A DNA stretch of 64,000 bases, taken from NCBI RefSeq assembly GCF_003584165.1, contig NZ_QXFJ01000010.1:1-64000 (forward strand). The letters run 5' to 3'. A program made the position numbers and the translations under genes. The first letter of the stretch is position 1. The number at the start of each line of letters is the position of its first letter. The notes beneath the pieces are model-generated. The model was not told where the DNA came from, ran no database searches, and worked only from the letters and a program-made list of their open reading frames with translations. The DNA comes from Flagellimonas aequoris (GTDB lineage Bacteria > Bacteroidota > Bacteroidia > Flavobacteriales > Flavobacteriaceae). This document shows, in pieces, positions 1 to 8,567 of this stretch.

Positions 1-54
1 TGTATGTTGTACCCCACAACTACCTTACTGTTTGATAACTTAACCTGACAAGGC

Positions 55-1863
55 ATGAAAAGACTATGCTTGTACCCCATCGGGCTGCTGATGTTCCTTC
101 TTCTGTTGAACGCATGTAGCCCTGGGGAGACACCGCCCCAAGAGGACGACCCAAAAGAACAGGACTCCATTCCATTAGATATCTCACTGGAACAGATGTC
201 ACTGCAGGATCTGAATGACGAACCTGTTCGTACGGCGATTTCCCGCTTGTCATCAATGGGCGGGACAACGACTTCCAAAAACATGGGTTCCGATCTTTAT
301 GGTTTTACCGTGGACACTTCCATGGTAAAGGTCATTACGCACGATGATGTGACATCCTATACTTTTCCGATAAAAAGGGACCGCAACGATGGCAGTTTCT
401 TCGAGAACCTGGTGCTACAGCGGAATCCATCGGGCAACCTGCAGGCTTTTCTGGTCAGGTACCACCTAAAGGATGGTATCCGTGCCCTTGCCGAACACGG
501 CTCCTTTTCCTTTGAGGGGAGAAGGGAACTGTTCTCCTTGGACCTGGAAAGACTGGATGTTGGCATTGTTGAAAAGAACGACACTTGCTATGACGTGGTG
601 GAATTATGGTGCCACTTTGGGGGGACCGATCACCCCGCAGGGGAGATGTGCATTTTGGAGGCACAGCTCACGGGCGACGACCGGCTCTTCTACAAGGAAT
701 CCATGGTCTGTTTGATTGGGGGATCCGGTAGCGGCATTCCCGGGGAACCTGATCTGGGAAATGGGGAGGGCGGCAACGGTGGCGGGGCCGGGTTCGAGGA
801 CCCCTATATCATCACCGCGCCCACAAATGTCTCCCTCTACGAATTTCAGCTCAAGGAATTTGCCAGTGGAAAGCTGTCCCAAGCAGAAAGGGGATATTAC
901 AATTCCGACTCCAACATCAAGAACATCGTGGACGGATACCTGATCGACAACGGGGTCACCAACCTGGCCATGTTCAAGGCCAAGAACCACCTTTCCCTGG
1001 GACACGACCTCTCCCTAACGCCCCAACAGTTCGTATGGTATTTCCAGCACAGGGACTCCGGTGAAGTCGAGGACCTGAAGCAGTACCTGCAAGATCAGTC
1101 CAACTCCGCAAAGGCAAAAGCATTTGGGAAGGAGAGCATAAGCGCATGGATGGATAACGGAGAAGTGGATTTTGAGGAAGAGATCATTTATGATGCGGAA
1201 CTGCTGGACTGTCAAAAAGCAATCTTGCAAGACCTTAAAAACACTCCTGAAAGTAGAATATCCGAAATTCTTAATGATTTTTCCGGGGAAACCCAGGGTT
1301 CAAGAGACTATGGTTGGAGAGTTAAAACAGCCTATTTGGGTTCTGGAAAAGAGAATGCAAAAACAACTTTCTTTCTAACAATTGCTGAGACAAAAATCAA
1401 CAATGACAGAATGAAAGATGCCACCGACCTTATGTTAGCTGCCACATTTATTCATGAGGCCATACATGCTTGGTTGGGCTTTCATTTTAACGATGACCCA
1501 AACAGTGTTTATGAAGAATATGAAGTGTATTATAATCAATACATTTCCCAACAAGCAACCCCTAACAATATAGGGCATGACGTTATGGCTGACATTCTGA
1601 GGAGTAAAATAAGTAATGCCCTTAAGGCTTACGGAGAAAGTAAAGGGTATGCTTTAGACGATTTTGTATATGAAGCCTTGGCTTGGTCTGGTCTAACAGA
1701 AAAAGAAGGTCCAAATAATATAAATAATATTCATCCAAAGTTTGTTGAATATGTTCCTAACCCAGAGGTTCGTTCCAAAATACTTAACATTTTGCATGCC
1801 GAAACGCACAATCAAATAGGGTTTGGTAATGCCATGCCACAAGGTCAACAAGCGTGCAATTAA
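55..1863 (+). CDS. Lipoprotein with C-terminal zinc-peptidase-like domain; candidate polymorphic toxin
   Basis: 602 residues. The N-terminus is a lipoprotein signal peptide with a lipobox ending at Cys21 (LLNACSPG), followed by an acidic linker. A Gly-rich hinge sits near residues 220-245 and a helical module at about 260-375. The C-terminal domain from about residue 380 carries HEAIH at 467-471, a zincin signature. A Glu in FVYEALAW (about 540) could be the third ligand. No family is recognised for the N-terminal part. Base composition changes inside the gene: my hand count gives about 54% GC for 901-1020 and about 35% for 1501-1620, the latter like the two downstream genes. A variable C-terminal domain on a conserved secreted carrier, followed by a small partner gene, is the layout of polymorphic toxins; that role is inferred. 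It could instead be a surface protease with accessory proteins. Confidence 0.6.
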   Translation: MKRLCLYPIGLLMFLLLLNACSPGETPPQEDDPKEQDSIPLDISLEQMSLQDLNDEPVRTAISRLSSMGGTTTSKNMGSDLYGFTVDTSMVKVITHDDVTSYTFPIKRDRNDGSFFENLVLQRNPSGNLQAFLVRYHLKDGIRALAEHGSFSFEGRRELFSLDLERLDVGIVEKNDTCYDVVELWCHFGGTDHPAGEMCILEAQLTGDDRLFYKESMVCLIGGSGSGIPGEPDLGNGEGGNGGGAGFEDPYIITAPTNVSLYEFQLKEFASGKLSQAERGYYNSDSNIKNIVDGYLIDNGVTNLAMFKAKNHLSLGHDLSLTPQQFVWYFQHRDSGEVEDLKQYLQDQSNSAKAKAFGKESISAWMDNGEVDFEEEIIYDAELLDCQKAILQDLKNTPESRISEILNDFSGETQGSRDYGWRVKTAYLGSGKENAKTTFFLTIAETKINNDRMKDATDLMLAATFIHEAIHAWLGFHFNDDPNSVYEEYEVYYNQYISQQATPNNIGHDVMADILRSKISNALKAYGESKGYALDDFVYEALAWSGLTEKEGPNNINNIHPKFVEYVPNPEVRSKILNILHAETHNQIGFGNAMPQGQQACN

Positions 1864-1875
1864 AATATATAAACA

Positions 1876-2430
1876 ATGAGAGGTTTAATTTTACTTCAAA
1901 CAATGACTGTTCTAATATGCTGCAACCTGCAATGCAATATTCAAGAAATATCAGAAGAATATAAGATTGTGAATGCTGCATTAAAAGATTATGCTGCCAC
2001 CTATAAATTCAAGTTCATCGAAGAAAGTAATAACGATGATTTAGCCTTTTGCTTTAAAGCCTACATTAACACATATAAAAAATTTATGGAAACGGGTAAT
2101 AAAAGGCCCGCACCAATGGTCAAAAAAGGAACCGAGTGGATTTTGAATCAAGGCGATATAGATTTCATACTGCATGAAATGAATCGAGATACTTTCAAAA
2201 TAAAATGGGATAGAAACAAGATAAAAGTCCGCCAAGCAATCTATGAATCCGAAAAAAGGACAGTTCAGATAAGTGTTTCAAAGCCTTTTTTGAATATGGA
2301 TAAAACTAAGGCTGTGATATTTCTAGATGAGGTTTTGCCACCATATAATGGTTATGGCTATTTATTATTGTTAAAAAAAGTAGAGGGCGAATGGCTTCCT
2401 TGTGGAAAAATTGATTATAGAGTTTCATAA
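1876..2430 (+). CDS. Small secreted protein, candidate immunity partner
   Basis: 184 residues, starting 12 bases after the upstream lipoprotein gene. The hydrophobic N-terminus has cysteines at LICCNLQC that could serve as a lipobox. No known family is recognised. It is clearly paralogous to the product of 2756-3313: shared blocks include EEYKIVN, an ETG after an aromatic-rich helix, EWIL followed by a D-I pair, T-x-K-x-KWDR, and a C-terminal K-x-G-x-W-x-x-C-G-x-I/E-Y ending. The DNA is AT-rich like the 3' part of the preceding gene. An exported protein paired with each copy of the peptidase C-terminus suggests an immunity role in the periplasm or at the outer membrane. That is inference from arrangement only. 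Confidence 0.6.
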   Translation: MRGLILLQTMTVLICCNLQCNIQEISEEYKIVNAALKDYAATYKFKFIEESNNDDLAFCFKAYINTYKKFMETGNKRPAPMVKKGTEWILNQGDIDFILHEMNRDTFKIKWDRNKIKVRQAIYESEKRTVQISVSKPFLNMDKTKAVIFLDEVLPPYNGYGYLLLLKKVEGEWLPCGKIDYRVS

Positions 2431-2445
2431 AATGAAAGTTTTGAG

Positions 2446-2745
2446 TTGCCAATGCTCAATCAAGAAGAACCAGATAACGCTAGGGTGGACGTATTCAGGA
2501 ATTGGATAAAAAATGCCATTAAGGCATATGGTGAAAGTAAAGGATATGTGATCGATGATTTTGTCTACGAGGCCTTGGCTTGGGGCGGATTAACTGAAAA
2601 AGGCGATTTGGTTCATCCAAAATTCATTGAATATGTACCAAACGCAAACACACGCTCACAAATTTTGAATATTTTGAATGCAGAACGATACAACCAAATG
2701 GGCTTTGGCATTGCGGTACCAAAAGGGCAGCAGGCCTGTAATTAA
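2446..2745 (+). CDS. Orphan copy of the peptidase-like C-terminus (truncated paralogue)
   Basis: About 97-99 residues, with a TTG start at 2446 or an ATG at 2452; no signal peptide. From residue 22 on it matches the last 84 or so residues of the 602-residue lipoprotein almost end to end: both have KAYGESKGY, DDFVYEALAW, HPKF-EYVPN, ILNIL-AE, and finish in GQQACN. The HEAIH motif and everything upstream are absent, so it is unlikely to be an active peptidase alone. It is either a displaced toxin tip that could recombine with the full gene, or a decaying duplicate. It sits 15 bases after one candidate partner gene and 10 bases before the other. Confidence 0.6.
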   Translation: MPMLNQEEPDNARVDVFRNWIKNAIKAYGESKGYVIDDFVYEALAWGGLTEKGDLVHPKFIEYVPNANTRSQILNILNAERYNQMGFGIAVPKGQQACN

Positions 2746-2755
2746 ATATTAGGAT

Positions 2756-3313
2756 ATGAAGTATTCAGTATTGTTGATTGTAGTTGTGCTTTGGGGTTGT
2801 AAAGTCCAAAAAATAAACGATTTAGCCGAAGAGTATAAAATTGTGAACCTTGTGCTTAAGGAAGTACATGTAAAACAATTTATACTATATGATGAAAACT
2901 ACCTTGTAAATTATACAACACCTGATTTCAATGCCTACATTGATTGGTATGATGAATTTCTGGAAACAGGGAAGATCACATCTATGGCAAGTAGGGATAT
3001 TGAATGGATTTTGGATTATGATGATATTAAGTTCATTTCCAAAAAGATAAAATCGGATACCATTAAAACCAAATGGGACAGGAAACAAATAAAGAATCCG
3101 AATCTAATCTATGCCTCGGACCGTCCTGATTTGGTTGAATCATCAGATTTGCCCAGACCACCAAGGGTTGAACTATCAAAAGCCTATATAAATAAGGATA
3201 GGACCAAGGCAATGATCATCAGGATTATTGGAGGGAACGGATTTTTGATTTTGGCTAAAAAGGTTGATGGTAATTGGCAGCTCTGTGGTGAAATCGAGTA
3301 TATGTTTTCTTGA
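2756..3313 (+). CDS. Small lipoprotein, second candidate immunity paralogue
   Basis: 185 residues with a clear lipoprotein signal (LWGC, Cys15). Paralogous to the product of 1876-2430 along its length: EEYKIVN, AYIDWY, FLETG, EWILDYDDIKFI, KWDRKQIKN, then a divergent loop and a conserved NW-x-L-CGEIEY C-terminus. It follows the orphan peptidase tip by 10 bases, so the unit tip-plus-partner is duplicated relative to the full gene plus first partner. No known family is recognised; the immunity role is inferred. A hairpin terminator follows at 3351. Confidence 0.6.
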   Translation: MKYSVLLIVVVLWGCKVQKINDLAEEYKIVNLVLKEVHVKQFILYDENYLVNYTTPDFNAYIDWYDEFLETGKITSMASRDIEWILDYDDIKFISKKIKSDTIKTKWDRKQIKNPNLIYASDRPDLVESSDLPRPPRVELSKAYINKDRTKAMIIRIIGGNGFLILAKKVDGNWQLCGEIEYMFS

Positions 3314-3350
3314 GATGAAGATTAATCCTAATAATACGTATAAAACAAAT

Positions 3351-3377
3351 AAGGCTTCCTTCGGGTGGCCTTTTTAT
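3351..3377 (+). terminator. Rho-independent terminator of the left cassette
   Basis: A hairpin with arms AAGGCTTCC and GGTGGCCTT closes on a TTCG tetraloop, with one mismatch and one wobble pair, and is followed by a T-rich run. It lies 37 bases after the last cassette gene and separates the cassette from the flippase gene. Confidence 0.7.
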
Positions 3378-3452
3378 TTTTCTGCCATGGTGGATAAAGG
3401 CTTTTACGTAACTTGTAGCCACCTAAACAAGGATTAAAAGAACACGCACCGA

Positions 3453-4922
3453 TTGAATCCGTTAAAGAGGCTCTTTAAGCAGACTTTTATCTATGGCCTG
3501 GCCACAGTGATGCCACGGGTCATTTCTTTCTTCTTGCTGCCGCTATACACCGCTGTGTTCGAGAATGCATCGGGTTACGGACAGTATACCAACATTTATG
3601 CATGGATTGCTATTTTCAATGTGTTCCTGGCCTATGGGATGGAAACCGCTTTTTTTCGCTTTTATCACAAAAGAGAGGATAGGGACAAGGTTGTTTCCAC
3701 TTCGTTGATATCCCTTTTAGCTTCATCCTTGGGTTTTTTGATTTTTGCCCTTGCCGTAAAACAATGGTTGTCGTCAGTCACCGATATCAACCCGGATTAC
3801 CTCAAATTCACTACCTATATTTTGGTTTTGGATGCCTTGGTCATCGTTCCCTTTGCTTTGCTAAGGGCAAACGAAAAACCCATGCGGTATGCCATTTTAA
3901 AAACATTGAATGTGGCCATCAACTTGGGATTCAATGTATTTTTCCTTTTGATGCTTCCTGAAATGGCTGAACAAGCGGGAGCAGGATTCTTTGCCTCGAT
4001 TTATAAACCCAATTGGGAAATCCATTATGTACTGATCTCCAACGTTATTGCCAGTGGCATTACGCTGTTGATCTTGCTTCCGATGTATTTTAAGGCATCG
4101 TACAAGTTCGATTCCATCCTTTGGAAACAGATGATGAAATATGCCGGGCCGGTAATGGTCGCCGGTGTTGCTTTCACCATAAACGAGGTGCTGGACAAGA
4201 TTTTGTTGACTCAATTGTTACCTTCGGATATTGCCGAAGCGGAAGTGGGCAAATATGGGGCCTGTTATAAATTGGCGCTGTTCATGACCCTTTTTGGTAC
4301 CGCATTCCGAATGGGAGTGGAGCCTTTTTTCTTTAGTCACGCCAAAACCGAAAAACCACAAAAAACCTATGCCCAGATTACCAATTATTTTGTGATTTTG
4401 GGAAGCATCATTCTGTTGGGGGTCATTGCTTTTGTGGATGTATTGGGCAAATTGCTCTTGAACAATCCTGTGTATTGGGAGGCGCTGGATGTGGTTCCCT
4501 TGATTCTTTTGGGCAGTTTCTGCTTGGGAATCTATCACAACCTATCCGTTTGGTACAAGGTAACGGACCAAACCAAGTTTGGTGCCTATATTTCATCCAT
4601 TGGCGCACTGATCACTTTGATCATCAACATCGGTTTTATTTCCAAATTTGGCTATATGGCTTCAGCCTGGGCGACTTTGGCCGCCTATGGCAGCATGATG
4701 CTTTTGTCCTATTACTTTGGGAGAAAGTACTACCCCATACCGTACAACATGCGCAAAATTCTGTTCTATCTTACGGTTTCCATTGTGTTTTCTATTCTGT
4801 CCTTCTATGTTTTTAATAGAAATTTAATAGCAGGCAGCATACTACTTTTGCTATTTTTGGGGTTAGTGTATAAGATGGAGGGGGATAAATTAAAAAGCAT
4901 TTTTTTAAAGCGTGGAAATTAA
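3453..4922 (+). CDS. Polysaccharide/oligosaccharide flippase (MATE/Wzx-like)
   Basis: 489 residues, almost entirely hydrophobic with roughly 12-14 membrane segments. It opens with a short basic stretch and the [15 protein letters not shown] block typical of Wzx-type exporters in Bacteroidota. These proteins move undecaprenyl-linked glycans across the inner membrane. The start used is TTG at 3453, which keeps the conserved N-terminus; no better ATG lies upstream. It overlaps dut by 11 bases, implying translational coupling. The order flippase, dut, nucleotidyltransferase, TPR, DUF4292 and EnvC-like is, from general knowledge, common in this family. Substrate unknown. Confidence 0.85.
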   Translation: MNPLKRLFKQTFIYGLATVMPRVISFFLLPLYTAVFENASGYGQYTNIYAWIAIFNVFLAYGMETAFFRFYHKREDRDKVVSTSLISLLASSLGFLIFALAVKQWLSSVTDINPDYLKFTTYILVLDALVIVPFALLRANEKPMRYAILKTLNVAINLGFNVFFLLMLPEMAEQAGAGFFASIYKPNWEIHYVLISNVIASGITLLILLPMYFKASYKFDSILWKQMMKYAGPVMVAGVAFTINEVLDKILLTQLLPSDIAEAEVGKYGACYKLALFMTLFGTAFRMGVEPFFFSHAKTEKPQKTYAQITNYFVILGSIILLGVIAFVDVLGKLLLNNPVYWEALDVVPLILLGSFCLGIYHNLSVWYKVTDQTKFGAYISSIGALITLIINIGFISKFGYMASAWATLAAYGSMMLLSYYFGRKYYPIPYNMRKILFYLTVSIVFSILSFYVFNRNLIAGSILLLLFLGLVYKMEGDKLKSIFLKRGN

Positions 4923-5346
4923 AGTCATCAATAGATCTGGGCACACATTGCCCCATTATGAAACTTTGGCTTCCGCAGGAATGGACCTAAGGGCCAATCT
5001 GGAAGAACCAATTGTTTTGAAACCTCTGGAAAGAGCCATTGTACCTACCGGTATTTTTATGGAGTTGCCCATAGGGTATGAAGCCCAAGTAAGACCGCGT
5101 AGTGGATTGGCAGCCAAAAAAGGCATCACGGTGTTGAATGCTCCTGGTACCATCGATGCCGATTATCGGGGAGAAGTGGGTGTAATATTGGCCAATATAT
5201 CTTCTGAGGACTTTGTGGTTGAAAACGGGGAACGCATTGCCCAACTCGTCATCGCCAAGCATGAACGTGCCATTTGGGTAGAAGTGGACGCCCTTTCTGA
5301 TACTGCAAGGGGCGAAGGAGGGTTTGGGAGTACCGGCACTAAGTGA
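4912..5346 (+). CDS. dut: dUTP diphosphatase
   Basis: 144 residues, the usual length of the trimeric dUTPase. It hydrolyses dUTP to dUMP and PPi, keeping uracil out of DNA and feeding dTMP synthesis. All five motifs are visible: AGMDLRA near residue 23, [17 protein letters not shown] with the catalytic Asp, ERIAQLV, and the C-terminal [10 protein letters not shown] arm. The start is GTG inside the end of the flippase gene. Downstream the dut-nucleotidyltransferase gap is filled by a GIY-YIG gene between two hairpins. Confidence 0.95.
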   Translation: MEIKVINRSGHTLPHYETLASAGMDLRANLEEPIVLKPLERAIVPTGIFMELPIGYEAQVRPRSGLAAKKGITVLNAPGTIDADYRGEVGVILANISSEDFVVENGERIAQLVIAKHERAIWVEVDALSDTARGEGGFGSTGTK

Positions 5347-5351
5347 AATAA

Positions 5352-5371
5352 ATTCCTGCGAAGGCAGGAAT
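5352..5371. repeat. Palindromic module copy, left edge of GIY-YIG unit
   Basis: Perfect 8-bp inverted repeat, ATTCCTGC and GCAGGAAT around a GAAG loop, starting five bases after the dut stop and followed by CTC. It belongs to the dispersed family seen at 60076-60098 and 63588-63610, here without the outer GTC. Confidence 0.75.
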
Positions 5372-5433
5372 CTCTTAGGGAAAGAAACCAAACGAAACCT
5401 TAGGAGGAGGGATAATTAGGTTCTATTTGAATT

Positions 5434-5745
5434 ATGAAGATTTGGAATGTCTATATAATGACCAATAAGCCAAATGGAGTACTTTACATCGGCGTTACTG
5501 ATAATCTAGATGAAAGAGTTAAGGAACATAAGCTAAAAGTCTATCCACAGTCTTTTACAGCAAAATACAATTGTGATAAATTGGTTTATTTTGAAGAGTT
5601 TGAAGATGGTTTGGAAGCTGTAGAGCGAGAAAAACAAATGAAAAAATGGAAAAGAGATTGGAAAATCAATTTAATTGAAGATTCTAATCCTAAATGGGTT
5701 GATATCAGTCTTAACTGGAAATTGAATTTTAATAAATTAAGATAG
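5434..5745 (+). CDS. Single-domain GIY-YIG nuclease family protein
   Basis: 103 residues consisting of one GIY-YIG domain: VYIMTN at 6-11, LYIGVTDNL with the second Tyr at 17-25, the basic RVKEHK helix, and EREKQMKKWKR with the presumed metal-binding Glu. This is the YhbQ/UvrC-N-like fold. Members cleave DNA or act in repair or homing, but the function of these stand-alone proteins is not settled. The gene lies between two hairpins of the same repeat family placed in opposite orientation (5352-5371 and 5781-5805), and the whole unit exactly fills the gap between dut and the nucleotidyltransferase gene. This suggests an inserted element. A second, broken relative is at 13533. Confidence 0.85.
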   Translation: MKIWNVYIMTNKPNGVLYIGVTDNLDERVKEHKLKVYPQSFTAKYNCDKLVYFEEFEDGLEAVEREKQMKKWKRDWKINLIEDSNPKWVDISLNWKLNFNKLR

Positions 5746-5780
5746 GCCTTTTTATAAACAAAGTTTAACTGTTAAAAGAG

Positions 5781-5805
5781 ACACCTGCCTTTGCAGGTGT
5801 GTGAC
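5781..5805. repeat. Palindromic module copy, right edge of GIY-YIG unit, inverted
   Basis: Perfect 8-bp inverted repeat, ACACCTGC and GCAGGTGT around a CTTT loop, preceded by GAG and followed by GTGAC. Read on the other strand it has the same GTCA...CTC polarity as the family, so it is inverted relative to the copy at 5352. It ends two bases before the ATG of the next gene. Confidence 0.7.
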
Positions 5806-5807
5806 AT

Positions 5808-6824
5808 ATGAAAATAATCGTACCCATGGCGGGAAGAGGATCCCGATTGAGACCGCATACCTTAACCATTCCTAAACCATTGATTCCTGTGGCAGGAAAA
5901 CCGATTGTGCATCGTTTGGTGAGCGATATTGCCAAAGTGTTGGGAGAGCCCATTACGGAGGTTGCCTTTATTTTGGGAGAGCCAGCCTTTTTTGGTGATG
6001 ATGTGGTGGAAAGTTTAATGGAACTGGCCGCTGAACTGGGTGCCAAAGGTTCCATTTACCGGCAGGACCAACCTTTGGGTACCGGTCACGCCATCATGAG
6101 CGCCAAAGAATCCTTAAGTGGACCTGCCGTGATTGCGTATGCCGACACCTTGATCAGGGCCGACTTTGATCTGGATAAGTCCGCCGATAGTGTTATTTGG
6201 GTGAAACAGGTCGATAGACCCGAAGCGTATGGCGTAGTAAAACTGAACGGGGATTCCGAAATTGTGGAATTGGTGGAAAAGCCAAAGGAGTTTATTTCCG
6301 ACCTCGCCGTAATCGGAATCTATTACTTCAAGGACGTGAGCGTGCTTAGAAATGAACTACAACATGTCCTCGATAATGATATTACCAATGGAGGGGAATA
6401 CCAGATCAATGATGGTATCAAAAGGATGATGGAAAAGGGCATGAAATTTGTTCCAGGTAAGGTGGACGAATGGATGGATTGCGGCAACAAAAATGTGACC
6501 GTGGAAACCAATCAGAGGATGTTGGGCTTTTTGGAAAGAGAAGGCGAAAATATGATCTCGGATTCCGTAACATTGGAAAATGCCAATATCATCGAGCCAT
6601 GCTATATTGGTAAAAACGTGGTACTTAAAAATACTACGGTTGGGCCTTATGTATCCGTAGGTGACAATACCGTTTTGGAAAATTCCACTGTAAAGAACAG
6701 CATCATCCAGAACGAAAGTAAAATATACAATGCCAACCTCGATAATGCCATGATTGGCAATTATGTGGTTTTTAATGGTAATTTTGAGTCCATTAGCATA
6801 GGGGATTATTCCGTTTTGGAATAA
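5808..6824 (+). CDS. Sugar-phosphate nucleotidyltransferase
   Basis: 338 residues. The N-terminal domain has the activated-sugar pyrophosphorylase signature MAGRGSRLRPHTL with KPLIPVAGKP (residues 7-31), then GTGHAI and an Asp in YADTL. The last 80 or so residues are hexapeptide-like repeats of a left-handed beta-helix (NANIIEPCYIGKNVVLKNT and following). It should make an NDP-sugar from a sugar 1-phosphate for envelope glycans; glucose-1-P thymidylyl- or uridylyltransferase are the closest guesses and the sugar cannot be read from sequence. The start codon lies two bases after a hairpin repeat, so its upstream region comes from the inserted unit. Confidence 0.85.
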   Translation: MKIIVPMAGRGSRLRPHTLTIPKPLIPVAGKPIVHRLVSDIAKVLGEPITEVAFILGEPAFFGDDVVESLMELAAELGAKGSIYRQDQPLGTGHAIMSAKESLSGPAVIAYADTLIRADFDLDKSADSVIWVKQVDRPEAYGVVKLNGDSEIVELVEKPKEFISDLAVIGIYYFKDVSVLRNELQHVLDNDITNGGEYQINDGIKRMMEKGMKFVPGKVDEWMDCGNKNVTVETNQRMLGFLEREGENMISDSVTLENANIIEPCYIGKNVVLKNTTVGPYVSVGDNTVLENSTVKNSIIQNESKIYNANLDNAMIGNYVVFNGNFESISIGDYSVLE

Positions 6825-6863
6825 CTTCGATACGATTTTTGAACAGATGGGGACCTGAATGAT

Positions 6864-7784
6864 ATGAAAAAGATGTTTTTTCTTTGGATGGGAGTTGCAG
6901 TGTCAGCAATGACATGGAATACCTCCTATGCCCAAGAAGAACAGGAAAGTGCCGAGGTATATCTTGAAGAATATACCGATGAGTTTCAAGAAAACTTTTT
7001 TGAGGCACTCAAGCAAAAAGGCATCCAAAACTACGACCGCGCCATTGATCTGTTCTTAAAATGTAAACAGCTGGATCCCAATGACGATGTGGTGGACTAC
7101 GAATTGTCCAAAGCATATTTGCTGGACAAGAAATTCGTCCAGGCCCAGGAATATGCCATTGAAGCGCTTCTTGCCGAACCTTCGGATTATTGGTATTTGG
7201 ACAATTTGGTTTCCGTGTTGGAACAACAAGGAAGTCCTTTGGAAACCATCAAGGCACAGATTCCATATGAAAACCAAAAGTTGAGGGAAAACCTGGCGTT
7301 GTGCTATTTCAAAAGAAAGCAATATGCCGATGCCCAAAAAATCTTGAAGGAATTGAACAATTCGCCCTTGGCATTGGAATTGGGGCGAAAAATCAATGAT
7401 TCCATCCAAGGGGAAAGGGAAAAAACCGCTGTTCCGGTTGTGCAACAAGAGGAAAGGGATACAGATGACCCTGTTGCCCAGTTGCGGACGCAGTTGGAAA
7501 AACTGTTGGCGGCTTCGGATTACAAAAATGCGTTGACGGTATCTAAGGAGGCGTTGGACACGTATCCGTTACAGCCCTATTTTTATTTTGCTTATGGCAC
7601 TGCCCTTAACAATACTTCTAATGCCAATAAGGCCATTGAGGTTTTGGAGAGTGGTCTCGATTATCTTTTGGAAGACGGACCTTTGCAGAACAATATGTAC
7701 AGGGAACTTTCAAAAGCGTATACCCAAATTGGTAACACCCAAAAAGCGAACGAATATTTGAACAAGATAAATTCTGGATCATGA
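6864..7784 (+). CDS. Secreted tetratricopeptide-repeat protein
   Basis: 306 residues with a Sec signal peptide (cleavage likely after NTSYAQ). It is followed by TPR-like helical pairs: ALKQKGIQNYDRAIDLFLKC, then VDYELSKAYLLDKKF-AQEYA, FKRKQYADAQKIL, and a C-terminal pair ending AYTQIGNTQKANEYL. It probably acts as a periplasmic scaffold. Its stop overlaps the start of the next lipoprotein gene, and it lies in the conserved run leading to the EnvC-like gene, so a cell-envelope role is likely; the partner is unknown. Confidence 0.8.
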   Translation: MKKMFFLWMGVAVSAMTWNTSYAQEEQESAEVYLEEYTDEFQENFFEALKQKGIQNYDRAIDLFLKCKQLDPNDDVVDYELSKAYLLDKKFVQAQEYAIEALLAEPSDYWYLDNLVSVLEQQGSPLETIKAQIPYENQKLRENLALCYFKRKQYADAQKILKELNNSPLALELGRKINDSIQGEREKTAVPVVQQEERDTDDPVAQLRTQLEKLLAASDYKNALTVSKEALDTYPLQPYFYFAYGTALNNTSNANKAIEVLESGLDYLLEDGPLQNNMYRELSKAYTQIGNTQKANEYLNKINSGS

Positions 7785-8566
7785 TGATGAAGCGAAGAGT
7801 CAAATATATTAGAACCATGGGAATACTACTTCTCGTGCTTACCCTAGGAGCTTGTAAAAGCACCAAATCTGTTACTGGAGGCGAAGCAGATGCCAGGTTG
7901 TCCGCAAAAAATATCATCAACAACCATTATACCAACCAACCCCGTTTTAAAACGTTGAGTGGGAGGGTGAAGATTGATTATACCAACGGAGACGAGTCAC
8001 AGGGCGTTAACGTTAGCCTTCGGATGGAAAAGGACAAGGTAATTTGGATGAGTGCTCCTCTTGGAGTGGTCAAGGTCCACATCACACCGGAAAAGGTTTC
8101 TTTTTACAACAAATTGGAAAACGAATACTTTGATGGCGATTTTAGCTATTTAAGTCATTTGTTGGGTACGGACCTCGATTTTGAAAAAGTACAGAACCTT
8201 TTGTTGGGCAATGCCGTGATGGATTTGAGAAAGGAAAAGTACAACTCCGAGATTTATGAAGGCAACTACCAACTAAAACCAAAAAATGCCCAGGAGCTTT
8301 TTAAGATCCTGTTCCAATTGGAACCGAAAAACTTCAAGATTGCGACCCAAGAAATTTCACAGCCCGAAAAAGCAAGACAGTTGAGCGCAAAATATACCTA
8401 TCAGGATATTTCGGGGAACGTGTTACCCGATGAAATCCTGATTACAGCTGAGGAAGCTGGGGAGTTGACCAAAATCGACCTTAGTTTTCGTAACCTGGAA
8501 TTGAACAAACCCATAAGTTTTCCCTACAAAGTGCCTAAGGGATTTGATAAAATTACATTAAAGTAA
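7781..8566 (+). CDS. DUF4292 lipoprotein
   Basis: About 261 residues. Three in-frame ATGs at 7781, 7784 and 7787 make the exact start uncertain. The signal peptide ends in a lipobox at Cys25 (LTLGACKS). The body is beta-rich and matches the DUF4292 family of Bacteroidota (FKTLSGRVKIDY, MSAPLGVVKV, KISFPYKVPKGFDKI-like ending). The family has been likened to LolB/LolA-type lipid-binding folds; an outer-membrane lipoprotein-handling role is only a guess. Overlaps the TPR gene by four bases and is followed after one base by the EnvC-like gene. Confidence 0.8.
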   Translation: MMMKRRVKYIRTMGILLLVLTLGACKSTKSVTGGEADARLSAKNIINNHYTNQPRFKTLSGRVKIDYTNGDESQGVNVSLRMEKDKVIWMSAPLGVVKVHITPEKVSFYNKLENEYFDGDFSYLSHLLGTDLDFEKVQNLLLGNAVMDLRKEKYNSEIYEGNYQLKPKNAQELFKILFQLEPKNFKIATQEISQPEKARQLSAKYTYQDISGNVLPDEILITAEEAGELTKIDLSFRNLELNKPISFPYKVPKGFDKITLK

Positions 8567-8567
8567 T

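Noticed and set aside
604..1005. 133-codon minus-strand frame within the left lipoprotein gene
   Set aside because: Lies in the GC-rich half where stop codons are rare; no signal or family features.
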